From NCBI RefSeq assembly GCF_006715635.1, contig NZ_VFNP01000002.1:2914001-2978000 (forward strand): a DNA stretch of 64,000 nucleotides, in the 5' to 3' direction. Under the pieces are notes generated by a model. The model saw nothing but the letters and a program-made list of their open reading frames with translations. It was not told the origin of the DNA and made no database searches. A program made the position numbers and the translations under genes. Source of the DNA: Streptomyces sp. SLBN-118. GTDB lineage: Bacteria > Actinomycetota > Actinomycetes > Streptomycetales > Streptomycetaceae. Shown in pieces: positions 53,558 to 62,212 of this stretch. Positions within the stretch are counted from its first letter, which is position 1; each line of letters begins with the position of its first letter.

Positions 53558-54451
53558 TCACTCCTTGACGGCGCCGCCCAGGCCGGAGACCAGGCGTCGC
53601 TGTACGAGTACGAAGAAGACGAGCACCGGGACGGTCATCACGGTCGACGCCGCCATGATCCCGCCCCAGTCGTTCTCGTCCGGCTTGAAGAAGACGAGCA
53701 GAGCCATCGGCAGCGTCGACTGCGAGGTGTCGCTGATGATGAAGGACTTGGCGAACAGGAAGTCGTTCCATGCCGAGATGAACGAGAACACGCTCGTCGC
53801 CACGAGGCCCGGGAAGACGAGCGGGAAGAGGATCTGCCACAGGAAGCGGGTCCTGCTCGCGCCGTCGATGTGAGCCGCCTCCTCAAGTGCCTCCGGAACC
53901 GCCTTCACGAAGCCTCGCAGCATCCAGATCGCGAAAGGCAACGAGAAGGCGATGTGGGGCAGGATCAGCGAACCGAGGGTGTTCAGCTGTCCGAGGTCCC
54001 GCATCAGGAAGAACAGCGGGATCGTCAGCGCCTCGACGGGCACCGTCTGCGCGACGAGAAACATGATCAGCAGGGTCGTGCGGAACCGGAAACGGAACCG
54101 GGTGACCGCCGTCGCCGCAAGGAAGGCGATCAGCGCGGAGGCGAGGACGACCACGCTCGCGACAAACAAACTGTTGAGGAAATAACGGCCGAATTCCTGC
54201 TGTTCGAAGACGCGACGGAAGGAGTCGAGCGAGGGGGAAAGCGTCCAGGGGCGCGCCTTCGTCGACTGGATCTCGCCTGCCGGTCTGAACGCTGAGAGTG
54301 CCATCCAGTACAGGGGGAATGCGACCACGACCGCGATGACGAGCGCGGAGCCCTCGGCAGCGAGGCGCCAGGGGCGCTTGGGGAGCCAGGGGCGCGATGG
54401 GCGGATGGGACGCCGGGGGCGCCAGGAGGGGTGAATGCGGGGCAGGCTCAC
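53558..54451 (-). CDS. ABC sugar transporter permease, MalG type
   Basis: 297 residues. Six membrane helices and the EAA loop EALEEAAHIDGASRTRFLWQ, typical of inner-membrane components that contact a MsiK-type ATPase. GTG 54451 overlaps the upstream permease TGA (GTGA). The first ~35 residues are Arg/Pro-rich. Together with the other permease and the lipoprotein it forms an importer for an N-acetylglucosamine oligomer; the ATPase is not encoded here and is presumably the shared MsiK. Confidence 0.92.
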   Translation of the reverse strand: MSLPRIHPSWRPRRPIRPSRPWLPKRPWRLAAEGSALVIAVVVAFPLYWMALSAFRPAGEIQSTKARPWTLSPSLDSFRRVFEQQEFGRYFLNSLFVASVVVLASALIAFLAATAVTRFRFRFRTTLLIMFLVAQTVPVEALTIPLFFLMRDLGQLNTLGSLILPHIAFSLPFAIWMLRGFVKAVPEALEEAAHIDGASRTRFLWQILFPLVFPGLVATSVFSFISAWNDFLFAKSFIISDTSQSTLPMALLVFFKPDENDWGGIMAASTVMTVPVLVFFVLVQRRLVSGLGGAVKE

Positions 54452-55560
54452 AGCTCTTCTCCCTGGCGTCGCAGCAGGCGCAGATATACGAGGGTGACCG
54501 CGAGCAGAATCAGCAGCATCACGACCCCGATGGCCGAGCCCAGGCTGTACTGCGACGAGGCGAAAGCCTTCTGATAGGCGTACACATTGAGCACGAGATT
54601 CTGTCCGGCGATGCCACCGCCGTTCGTCATCACATAAATCTGGGTGAAGACCTTGAAGTCCCAGATGATCGACTGGATGGTGACGACGACCAGAATGGGG
54701 CGCAGCATCGGTGCCGTGACGGAGCGCCAGGTCCGCCACTGCGAGGCGCCGTCGAGACAGGCGGCCTCCAGGACTTCGGCGGGGATCGCCTTGATGCCCG
54801 CGTAGACGGTGACCATCACAAAGGGGAACGAGCACCAGACGACTTCGAGGAGCACGAGTGTGAAGGCGCTGTAGCGCCCGTACGTCCAGGAGTGGTCGCC
54901 GAGACCGATGACCCGGTTGACGGGCCCGTAGTCCGGGTCGAAGAGGAAGACCCAGACGGTGGAGCCGGTGACGGCGGGGGTCGCCCAGGCGCCGAGGGCG
55001 GCGAGCATGAGGGCGAGGCGGGGGACGGCGCGTACGCGAGTGAGCAGGACGGCCAGGACGCAGCCGACGGCGAGCGTGGCGAGGACGCAGGCGGCGGCGA
55101 AGACGAGCGTGGCGAGGAGGACCTGCCAGAACTGGCTGTCGGCGAAGAGGGTGCGGTAGTTGCCGAGCCCCTGGAAGGCGGTGGGTTCGCCGCCACTGAC
55201 CTGCGCCTGGGTGTACTCCAGGAAGGAGATCAGGCCCAGCTGGTAGATGGGATAGACGAGCAGCCCGCCGAGCACGACGAGCGCGGGTGCGAGGTAGAGC
55301 CATGGGGTCCAGGCCCCGTGCCCCCGCCGCGGGGTGAGCGAACGCCTGGCGGACTTGGGCCGGTTGGCCGGAATCGCTCCGGTTGGTTGGCCGCGCAGTT
55401 CTTCCTCGACGTGCCCCGAGGTCACCGCACGTGGGCGGTCCGGGCCGCACGTCCCGCCCGGGGGCGCGACGCCGGCGGGCGCATCCGTTTCGCCGAAGGG
55501 CGAGTCAGCGCCCTTGTGCGGGCCCTCTTCGCCCTGCGCCGGGATCCCCGGGCTGCCCAT
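54448..55560 (-). CDS. ABC sugar transporter permease, MalF type
   Basis: 370 residues. About six membrane helices from residue ~85; EAA loop is EVLEAACLDGASQWRTWRSV. The N-terminal ~80 residues are hydrophilic and longer than usual, so translation may start further in; ATG 55560 is the first in frame and has a weak ribosome site. An ATG at 55618 directly after the SBP stop is in another frame and does not reach the permease, which leaves the true start open. Second gene of the operon. Confidence 0.88.
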   Translation of the reverse strand: MGSPGIPAQGEEGPHKGADSPFGETDAPAGVAPPGGTCGPDRPRAVTSGHVEEELRGQPTGAIPANRPKSARRSLTPRRGHGAWTPWLYLAPALVVLGGLLVYPIYQLGLISFLEYTQAQVSGGEPTAFQGLGNYRTLFADSQFWQVLLATLVFAAACVLATLAVGCVLAVLLTRVRAVPRLALMLAALGAWATPAVTGSTVWVFLFDPDYGPVNRVIGLGDHSWTYGRYSAFTLVLLEVVWCSFPFVMVTVYAGIKAIPAEVLEAACLDGASQWRTWRSVTAPMLRPILVVVTIQSIIWDFKVFTQIYVMTNGGGIAGQNLVLNVYAYQKAFASSQYSLGSAIGVVMLLILLAVTLVYLRLLRRQGEEL

Positions 55561-55623
55561 GGCGCCAGGCCCTGTGACCGCGCCCTGGGGCTTCCGCCGG
55601 CATTGGTGTCGTTCGTCATCGCG

Positions 55624-56928
55624 TCAGCCCGCGGCAGCGAACGCCGCGTCCATCTTCTGTGCCGCGTCGTCCGACGCACGCGCCACGTCCTTCTTGCCGC
55701 TCACGATCTCCTGGAACATCGTCGGCAGCACCAGCGACGCGTCGATCCGGCCCCAGCCCGGCGACGCCGGCACGAACTTCGTGCCCGCACCCAGCGTCCG
55801 TACGAACGGCTCGACGAAGGGCTCCTTCGTCGCCACCTCCCCGCGCACGTCCGTGTACGTCGGCAGGAAGCCCATGGCCTCGAACAGCTTGCGCTGCGTT
55901 TCCTTGCCCGCGAGCTGCTTCATCATGTCCACGGCCAGCGTGCGGTGCGAACTGCTCCTCAGTACGCCGATGTTGTTGCCGCCCGCGAACGCCGGTGCGA
56001 TCGAGCCCGGCTGCCTGCCCGGCAGCGGCACGACCGCGTATGAGCCCTTGACCGCGCCCGCCTCCACCGCCTGGTGGCTGAAGTCGCCGCCGATCGCCAT
56101 CGCCGCCTTGCCGGAGGCGAACGCCGTCACCGTCGCGTTGCCCCCCATCGAGGCGCACTTCGCGGCCGGGCAGTTGTCGTCGCCGAAGAGCGAGGTGTAG
56201 GCGGTGATCCCCTTCCGTGCCGCCGGACTGTTGATCGCGGCCTTGTACGCCCCGCTGCTCTCCTCGGCGAGTTCGCCGCCCTGCGCCCAGATGAACGGCA
56301 TCGCCCCGTACGTGTACGCGCCGCCGACTGCGAGGCCGTACAGCTCCGGCTTCGCCTTGTGGATCTTCTTGGCGGTGGCGATCAGCTCGTCCTGGGTCCT
56401 TGGGGCCGCGATCCCCAACTCCTTGAAGACGTCGGTGCGGTAGTACAGCGCCCGTACGCCGACGAACAGGGGCGCACCGTAGATCCTGCCGCCGACCGTG
56501 ACCGAGGTCCGCGCCGTCGGGTCGGTGTCCTTCGCCTCGGGCCACGCTGCGAACTCCGCGCCGACATCGGCCAGTCCGCCGTCCTTCACGTATCCCGCCG
56601 TGTCCGTGTTGCCGTACTCGATCAGATCCGGCGCGCTCTTCGGGTCGTTGAACGCGGCCTTGATGCGCTGGGTCCGCGTCTCGACGGGTATGTACTCGAT
56701 CTCGGCCTTCGCCTCCTTGTGCGCCGTGCGGAACGCGGCGACGGCGTCGGCGACGACCTTCTCCTTGGGCTTGTTGTTGACCTCTTGGAAGAGCCAGACG
56801 CGCAGGGTGCCGCTCTTGTCGTCCTTCTGGGCGCTGTTGTCGGAGGTCTGAGGTGCGCAGGCGGTGCCGGTGAGACCCGCCAGCACAAGTGCCGCGGCCG
56901 GGGCGGCGATTCGGGCGATCAGCTTCAT
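55624..56928 (-). CDS. Sugar-binding lipoprotein of the ABC importer
   Basis: 434 residues. Signal MKLIARIAAPAAALVLAGLT, lipobox LTGTAC, then a family 1 solute-binding fold: TLRVWLFQEVNNKPKEKVV, APDLIEYGNTDTAGYVKDGG, GVRALYYRTDVFKELGI, AMAIGGDFSHQAVEAG and FEAMGFLPTYTD. ATG 56928 follows GGAGGGG. First gene of the SBP, permease, permease, GH20 operon, the same layout as dasABC-dasD, suggesting chitobiose or GlcNAc oligomers as substrate. A palindromic operator lies 22 bases upstream. Confidence 0.93.
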   Translation of the reverse strand: MKLIARIAAPAAALVLAGLTGTACAPQTSDNSAQKDDKSGTLRVWLFQEVNNKPKEKVVADAVAAFRTAHKEAKAEIEYIPVETRTQRIKAAFNDPKSAPDLIEYGNTDTAGYVKDGGLADVGAEFAAWPEAKDTDPTARTSVTVGGRIYGAPLFVGVRALYYRTDVFKELGIAAPRTQDELIATAKKIHKAKPELYGLAVGGAYTYGAMPFIWAQGGELAEESSGAYKAAINSPAARKGITAYTSLFGDDNCPAAKCASMGGNATVTAFASGKAAMAIGGDFSHQAVEAGAVKGSYAVVPLPGRQPGSIAPAFAGGNNIGVLRSSSHRTLAVDMMKQLAGKETQRKLFEAMGFLPTYTDVRGEVATKEPFVEPFVRTLGAGTKFVPASPGWGRIDASLVLPTMFQEIVSGKKDVARASDDAAQKMDAAFAAAG

Positions 56929-56949
56929 GCGTGGTCCCCTCCGAATAGT

Positions 56950-56968
56950 CGTTGCAACATATGCAACG
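56950..56968. promoter_or_regulatory. Palindromic operator of the GH20/ABC operon
   Basis: CGTTGCA, spacer ACATA, TGCAACG. It lies 22 bases before the SBP start codon, over the expected transcript start. Symmetry and size suit a LacI-, GntR- or ROK-type repressor. It does not match the dre consensus. Confidence 0.7.
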
Positions 56969-57090
56969 AGCGTTTCGTTCTGCACAACACGCAGGAGGCT
57001 AGAGCCGCGGCCGACAACCGGGCAAGAGGTCTCAACCACTCTGTGACCGGCGGACGCACCCCGCGCAACGGGGGGGGGAGAAACGCGAAC

Positions 57091-57128
57091 GGCCCCCGGG
57101 ACGCGCGTCAACGCGCGTCCCGGGGGCC
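57091..57128. terminator. Terminator between DUF3039 and the ABC operon
   Basis: 18-bp perfect stem GGCCCCCGGGACGCGCGT with its complement and only CA at the tip. It follows the DUF3039 stop on the minus strand by ~70 bases; a second small hairpin (CTGCGGCA/TGCCGCAG) lies just before it. Confidence 0.8.
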
Positions 57129-57197
57129 GTCCCCTGCGGCAGGACTGCCGCAGTCAGACCTGTCGGCCGTCAGACCGGACCTGTTGGACCGGTCCGG

Positions 57198-57485
57198 CTA
57201 CTTCTTGTCCTTGCCGCCCTTGTCCTTGTCGCCACCAGGACCCATGGACTCGTAGATCTCCTTGCACATCGGGCAGACCGGGTACTTCTTGGGGTCGCGC
57301 CCCGGCACCCAGACCTTTCCGCACAGTGCCACCACGGGAGTGCCCTCGAGGGCACTCGCCATGATCTTGTCCTTCTGGACGTAATGGGCGAAGCGCTCGT
57401 GGTCGCCGTCGCCGTGCGACACCTGCGGCGTCGGCTCTACGAGGGTCCCCGCGCCTGTCCCGCGCTCGGGCTCAAGAGTGCTCAT
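57198..57485 (-). CDS. DUF3039 zinc-ribbon-like protein
   Basis: 95 residues. The conserved core ERFAHYVQKDKIMASALEG, VVALCGKVWVPGRDPKKYPV and CPMCKEIY define DUF3039; the three Cys plus a His probably bind zinc. Widespread single-copy actinobacterial protein of unknown function. The C-terminus is a Lys/Asp/Gly tail. ATG 57485 is favoured over an in-frame TTG three codons before. It lies downstream of yqgE on the minus strand. Confidence 0.88.
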   Translation of the reverse strand: MSTLEPERGTGAGTLVEPTPQVSHGDGDHERFAHYVQKDKIMASALEGTPVVALCGKVWVPGRDPKKYPVCPMCKEIYESMGPGGDKDKGGKDKK

Positions 57486-57515
57486 AGCTGCCAAGGGTAC
57501 TGAACGCCGCAGCGC

Positions 57516-58085
57516 TCAGTTCAGCGACGGGTCGTCCGGATAGGTGGCGAACATCGCGAGCTCACTGCGCTGCCTGCGCAGCACCGCCCGCCACAGGCCC
57601 TCCGGCCGGGGCGAGGACACGTCACCCGGCTCCGACTCGACGACGTACCAGGCGCCGTCGCTCAGTTCTTCCTCCAGCTGGCCGGGCCCCCATCCGGCGT
57701 AGCCCGCGAAGATCCGCAGAGACCCGAGCGCCCCGCCGAGCAGCTCCGGCGGCGCCTCGAGATCGACCAGTCCGATCGCGCCGTACACCCGCCGCCAGCC
57801 GAGCGGGCCCTCGTCACCCGGGATCACGGCGACGCCCAGCGCCGAGTCGAGGGAGACCGGGCCGCCCTGGAAAACCACCCCCGGCTCACCGGCCAGCTCG
57901 GCCCATCCCTCCAGGATGTCGCCGACCACGACCGGGGTGGGCCGGTTGAGAACAACACCGAGGGAGCCCTCGTCGTCGTGATCGAGCAGCAGGACCACCG
58001 CCCTGTCGAAGTTGGGATCGGCGAGGGCGGGAGTGGCGACGAGCAGCCGCCCTGTGAGCGAGGACACCTCGGTCATGCGAGACAT
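57516..58085 (-). CDS. YqgE/AlgH-family protein (DUF179)
   Basis: 189 residues. SSLTGRLLVATPALADPNFD and RAVVLLLDHDDEGSLGVVLNRPT are the family hallmarks; GGPVSLDSA and FAGYAGWGPGQLEEE follow. Conserved in most bacteria, function not settled (linked to alginate regulation and to RuvX/YqgF neighbours in proteobacteria). Start at ATG 58085 (MSRMTEVSS) with a second ATG three codons later. Followed by DUF3039 with 30 bases between, so probably co-transcribed. Divergent from murA. Confidence 0.9.
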   Translation of the reverse strand: MSRMTEVSSLTGRLLVATPALADPNFDRAVVLLLDHDDEGSLGVVLNRPTPVVVGDILEGWAELAGEPGVVFQGGPVSLDSALGVAVIPGDEGPLGWRRVYGAIGLVDLEAPPELLGGALGSLRIFAGYAGWGPGQLEEELSDGAWYVVESEPGDVSSPRPEGLWRAVLRRQRSELAMFATYPDDPSLN

Positions 58086-58329
58086 GATCCCGCATCTTCG
58101 CCCTCCGCGGGGAGCGGGCGGCACAGTGTGAGCCCGCGCAGCTCAGAGCGCGACCCGGGCCCCGGTCGCCCGGAGGCAAGGCAGTGACGCTGTGCGAGCT
58201 GTCGTAAACCGAACGTGTTGTGCCCAATTCATTACGCTCACGAAGCGTCCTTGGCCTTACGGGATGGGGGTGGACGACCCTTACCCTTTTCACTTGGTCC
58301 CTGTCCGTCCACTCCGGAACGCGAGATTC

Positions 58330-59670
58330 ATGACCGGCACAGACGATGTACTGCTTGTCCACGGCGGAACCCCGCTGGAGGGCGAGATCCGCGTCCGCGG
58401 CGCGAAGAACCTCGTGCCCAAGGCGATGGTCGCCGCCCTGCTCGGCAGCGAGCCGAGCCGGCTGCGCAATGTGCCAGACATCCGCGACGTGCGCGTCGTA
58501 CGCGGACTGCTGCAGCTGCACGGTGTGACGGTGCGGCCCGGCGACGAGCCGGGTGAGCTGGTGCTCGACCCCTCGCACGTCGAGAGCGCGAACGTAGCCG
58601 ACATCGATGCCCACGCGGGCTCCTCGCGTATCCCGATCCTCTTCTGCGGTCCTCTGCTGCACCGGCTGGGGCATGCGTTCATTCCGGGCCTCGGCGGCTG
58701 CGACATCGGCGGCCGGCCCATCGACTTCCACTTCGAGGTGCTGCGCCAGTTCGGCGCGACGATCGAAAAGCGGGCGGACGGCCAGTACCTGGAGGCCCCG
58801 CAGAGGCTGCGCGGCACCAAGATCCGTCTGCCCTACCCCTCGGTCGGCTCGACCGAGCAGGTGCTGCTGACGGCCGTGCTGGCGGAGGGCGTCACCGAGC
58901 TGTCGAACGCGGCCGTCGAGCCGGAGATCGAGGACCTCATCTGCGTACTGCAGAAGATGGGTGCGATCATCTCGATGGACACCGACCGGACGATCCGGAT
59001 CACCGGTGTCGACAAGCTCGGCGGCTACACCCACCGGGCCATCCCGGACCGCCTGGAGGCGGCTTCCTGGGCGTCGGCGGCGCTGGCGACCGAGGGCAAC
59101 ATCTATGTACGCGGCGCGCAGCAGCGCTCGATGATGACGTTCCTGAACACCTACCGGAAGGTGGGTGGCGCGTTCGAGATCGACGACGAGGGCATCCGCT
59201 TCTGGCACCCGGGCGGCGCGCTGAAGGCGATCGCCCTGGAGACTGACGTGCACCCCGGTTTCCAGACCGACTGGCAGCAGCCGCTGGTGGTGGCCCTGAC
59301 GCAGGCGGCGGGCCTGTCCATCATCCACGAGACCGTCTACGAGTCGAGGCTCGGCTTCACCTCCGCGCTCAACCAGATGGGTGCACACATCCAGCTGTAC
59401 CGCGAGTGCCTGGGCGGCTCCGACTGCCGCTTCGGCCAGCGCAACTTCCTGCACTCGGCGGTCGTGTCGGGCCCGACGAAGCTCCAGGGCGCGGACCTGG
59501 TCATCCCTGACCTGCGCGGCGGCTTCTCGTACCTGATCGCGGCGCTGGCGGCGCAGGGGACGTCGCGGGTGCACGGGATCGACCTGATCAACCGTGGCTA
59601 CGAGAACTTCATGGAGAAGCTCGAGAAGCTCGGCGCGAAGGTCGACCTCCCGGGCGGCAAACTCGTCTGA
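58330..59670 (+). CDS. murA: UDP-N-acetylglucosamine 1-carboxyvinyltransferase
   Basis: 446 residues. First committed step of peptidoglycan synthesis: enolpyruvyl transfer from PEP to UDP-GlcNAc. Substrate residues Lys26-Asn27 in RVRGAKNLVPKAM, catalytic Cys124 in PGLGGCDIGGRPIDFH, with GRPIDFH contributing the adjacent Arg. Cys at this position (not Asp as in mycobacteria) predicts fosfomycin sensitivity. The ATG at 58330 is used. Streptomyces often carry two MurA paralogues; which one this is was not resolved, but the neighbouring HU gene fits the location of one in S. coelicolor. Confidence 0.95.
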   Translation: MTGTDDVLLVHGGTPLEGEIRVRGAKNLVPKAMVAALLGSEPSRLRNVPDIRDVRVVRGLLQLHGVTVRPGDEPGELVLDPSHVESANVADIDAHAGSSRIPILFCGPLLHRLGHAFIPGLGGCDIGGRPIDFHFEVLRQFGATIEKRADGQYLEAPQRLRGTKIRLPYPSVGSTEQVLLTAVLAEGVTELSNAAVEPEIEDLICVLQKMGAIISMDTDRTIRITGVDKLGGYTHRAIPDRLEAASWASAALATEGNIYVRGAQQRSMMTFLNTYRKVGGAFEIDDEGIRFWHPGGALKAIALETDVHPGFQTDWQQPLVVALTQAAGLSIIHETVYESRLGFTSALNQMGAHIQLYRECLGGSDCRFGQRNFLHSAVVSGPTKLQGADLVIPDLRGGFSYLIAALAAQGTSRVHGIDLINRGYENFMEKLEKLGAKVDLPGGKLV

Positions 59671-59712
59671 CCGGACGGGCCGGCTGCGCAGCCCGTCGAC
59701 CGGGCCCCTGCA

Positions 59713-59757
59713 CAGCAAAAGGGCGGCCACCCCCAGCCGGGGTGGCCGCCTTTGCTG
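59713..59757. terminator. Two-way terminator between murA and hup
   Basis: GGCGGCCACCCC pairs with GGGGTGGCCGCC (12 bp), with outer CAGCAAA/TTTGCTG arms that give A/T tracts on both sides, suitable for termination from either direction. Confidence 0.88.
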
Positions 59758-59768
59758 TTGCCTAGGGA

Positions 59769-60050
59769 TTACTTGCCCTTGGCGGCTTCCTTGAGCTTGG
59801 AGCCCGCGGAGACCTTCACGCTGTAACCGGCCGGGATCTGGATCGGGTCGCCGGTCTGCGGGTTACGAGCGGTCCGAGCGGCACGGTGGGTGCGCTCGAA
59901 GGTCAGGAAGCCGGGGATGGTGACCTTCTCGTCGCCCTTGGCGACGACCTCGCCGACGGTCTCGGCGAGAGCGGCCAGCACGGCGTCGGCGTCCTTGCGG
60001 GTCACCTCGGCGCGGTCGGCCAGCGCGGCCACCAGCTCACTGCGGTTCAT
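59769..60050 (-). CDS. hupA: HU-family nucleoid protein
   Basis: 93 residues, classical short HU without the Lys/Ala tail of HupS. MNRSELVAALADRAEVTRKD, GDEKVTIPGFLTFERTHRAA and ARNPQTGDPIQIPAG carry the DNA-intercalating Pro loop and arms. It binds and bends DNA without sequence preference. Transcribed toward murA. A 312-base gene-free upstream stretch to malic enzyme presumably contains a strong promoter; no motif was singled out. Confidence 0.95.
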   Translation of the reverse strand: MNRSELVAALADRAEVTRKDADAVLAALAETVGEVVAKGDEKVTIPGFLTFERTHRAARTARNPQTGDPIQIPAGYSVKVSAGSKLKEAAKGK

Positions 60051-60362
60051 GTTGTTACTCCCGTGTTCTTCTTGCCTGTGAGGCGTGAGATCGAAGCCGA
60101 TGCTGCCAGGGCCCTCGGACAGTCCCCGGACCCGGGTCTGCTGTCAGACCCTCGCGCCCGATTACGCATCCTGCCCCCACCAGCGGCGGGAAAGCCAATC
60201 CGGCACCCTCCGGAGTCACACGAAAGGCGCCACTGCCTCGTCGTGGTGACGTTCCGTCGACTTGGTGGAGACTCGTTGTGGAGACTCCGCGGAGCCTCGG
60301 GGCTCATGGTCCGCCACCCTAGAGCGGCAATCACGGCCCCGCGACTCGCGACGCGCCGTGTG

Positions 60363-61796
60363 TCAGCCCGACGTGGGGCCTGTCACAGAGGCGCCGACCG
60401 CCCTGGCGGCGTTGCGGACGGCGCCCGCAACCGCTCCGGCGACCTTCTCGTTGAAGACCGACGGAATGATGTAGTTCGGGTTGAGCTCGTCCTCGGTGAC
60501 CGTCTCCGCGAGGGCGGCAGCCGCCGCGAGCATCATCTCCGTGTTGACCGTACGCGACTGGGCGTCGAGCAGGCCACGGAAGACACCCGGGAAGACCAGC
60601 ACGTTGTTGATCTGGTTGGGGAAGTCGGAGCGGCCGGTGGCGACAACTGCCGCCGTCTGCCGTGCGATTGCCGGCTCGACCTCGGGGTCCGGGTTCGCGA
60701 GCGCGAACACGATCGCGCCGTCGGCCATCGCCGCGACATCCGCTCCTCCCAGCACGTTCGGGGCGGAGACGCCGATGAAGACGTCAGCGCCCGCGACCGC
60801 TTCCCTGAGGGTGCCGGTGGCGCCCTCGGGGTTGGTGTTGTCGGCGATCCATCGCAGCGGCGAATCGGGGGCCGCGTCCACCAGGTCCTCGCGGCCCGCG
60901 TGCACCACGCCCTGGATGTCGGCGACGACGGCGTGCTTGACACCCGCCGCGATCAGCAGTTTCAGGATGGCGGTCCCGGCCGCGCCCGCGCCGGACATGA
61001 CGACCCGCACGTCTCCCACGGTCTTGCCGACCACGCGCAGCGCGTTGGTCAGTGCGGCGAGGACGACGATCGCGGTGCCGTGCTGGTCGTCGTGGAAGAC
61101 CGGGATGTCCAGGGCCTCGCGCAGCCGTGCCTCGATCTCGAAGCAGCGGGGCGCCGAGATGTCCTCGAGGTTGATGCCCGCGAAGCCGGGGGCGATCGCC
61201 TTGACGATCGCGACGATTTCGTCGGTGTCCTGGGTGTCCAGGCACAGCGGCCAGGCGTCGATGCCGGCGAAGCGCTTGAACAGGGCTGCCTTGCCCTCCA
61301 TGACCGGGAGGGCGGCCTTGGGGCCGATGTTGCCGAGGCCGAGGACCGCGGAGCCGTCCGTGACCACGGCGACGGAGTTGCGCTTGATGGTGAGGCGGCG
61401 GGCGTCCTCGGGATTCTCGGCGATCGCCATGCAGACCCGCGCCACACCCGGCGTGTAGATCATCGAGAGATCGTCACGGTTGCGGATGGGGTGCTTGGAC
61501 TGCATCTCGATCTTGCCGCCGAGGTGCATCAGGAACGTACGGTCGGAGACCTTGCCGAGCACGACGCCCTCGATGGTGCGCAGCGCTTCGACGATCTCGT
61601 CGGCGTGCGCGGTCGAGGTCGCCGCGATCGTGACGTCGATCCGCAGTTTCTCGTGGCCGGAGGCGGTCACGTCCAGGCCGGTCACGGAGCCGCCGGAGGA
61701 CTCCACGGCCGTGGTGAGCTGGGAGACCGCGGTTCCGCTCGCGGGCACCTCCAGCCGGACCGTCATCGAGTACGAGACGCTGGGCGCCGTTGCCAT
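60363..61796 (-). CDS. NAD-dependent malic enzyme with N-terminal ACT domain
   Basis: 477 residues. Residues ~8-85 form an ACT domain (SYSMTVRLEVPASGTAVSQL), a regulatory ligand module; then the malic enzyme core with SMIYTPGVARVCMAIAENPE (Tyr catalysis), VTDGSAVLGLGNIGPKAALP, PVFHDDQHGTAIVVLAALTN for metal and substrate, and GAGAAGTAILKLL for NAD. Decarboxylates malate to pyruvate. It matches the Streptomyces malate oxidoreductase next to helD. A structured RNA with a terminator lies ~190 bases upstream on the same strand. ACT ligand unknown, perhaps an amino acid. Confidence 0.95.
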   Translation of the reverse strand: MATAPSVSYSMTVRLEVPASGTAVSQLTTAVESSGGSVTGLDVTASGHEKLRIDVTIAATSTAHADEIVEALRTIEGVVLGKVSDRTFLMHLGGKIEMQSKHPIRNRDDLSMIYTPGVARVCMAIAENPEDARRLTIKRNSVAVVTDGSAVLGLGNIGPKAALPVMEGKAALFKRFAGIDAWPLCLDTQDTDEIVAIVKAIAPGFAGINLEDISAPRCFEIEARLREALDIPVFHDDQHGTAIVVLAALTNALRVVGKTVGDVRVVMSGAGAAGTAILKLLIAAGVKHAVVADIQGVVHAGREDLVDAAPDSPLRWIADNTNPEGATGTLREAVAGADVFIGVSAPNVLGGADVAAMADGAIVFALANPDPEVEPAIARQTAAVVATGRSDFPNQINNVLVFPGVFRGLLDAQSRTVNTEMMLAAAAALAETVTEDELNPNYIIPSVFNEKVAGAVAGAVRNAARAVGASVTGPTSG

Positions 61797-61984
61797 GACC
61801 GGGTTCCTCTGCTTTCCCTAGCTTCATTGCCGTGCGGCCGCGGCGATTGCCCGGCGACGCATTCCGATGGTCGCACCTACCTGCGGGTAGCAGGTAATAG
61901 TGGTCTTTGAGTTTTCGGAAACTGGATTTCACCACACGAGATTCGACCTCCTGGGCAGAAGCCGGGGGTGGCACCGGAGCCGCA

Positions 61985-62136
61985 AAAGAAACAGGTCCGC
62001 GTCACCCAGTGGTGACGCGGACCTTGTTCCCTGCGAAGAGGTGGCACCGACCCGCCATGCTCGCCTCGCGGCAAGTGGTCGCTCGAAGCGACGAAGGTTG
62101 GGCCCGGGGGCTTGGATCGAGCCGGTGCCAGCACCC
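61985..62136 (-). ncRNA. Probable structured small RNA or leader attenuator upstream of malic enzyme
   Basis: No protein gene lies in 61797-62212. On the minus strand, an outer stem GGCACCG/CGGTGCC (62123-62129 with 62043-62049) is continued by GCTCG/CGAGC (62118-62122 with 62059-62063). Inside is GTCGCT-TCG-AGCGAC (62078-62092). After the outer stem comes a perfect 13-bp hairpin (61994-62006 with 62011-62023) followed by TGTTTCTTTT, a textbook intrinsic terminator. A TAGCCT -10-like box lies just upstream. It may be an independent sRNA, the helD terminator, or a riboswitch/attenuator for the malic enzyme. I recognised no known class. Confidence 0.45.
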
Positions 62137-62212
62137 AGGCTAACAAACGACCCCAGAACCTGATTCCCGCATCGCAGGTTGACTCCCCGTCAGGCGCTCA
62201 CGAGACACCGGT

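Noticed and set aside
55422..55679. Small ORF beginning just after the SBP stop (ATG 55618)
   Set aside because: It ends within the permease gene in another frame and is Arg/Ala-rich; it does not make a plausible protein, though it leaves the permease start uncertain.
61474..61974. 166-codon minus-strand ORF overlapping the malic enzyme start
   Set aside because: It covers the promoter and the start of malic enzyme in a different frame with shadow-type composition.
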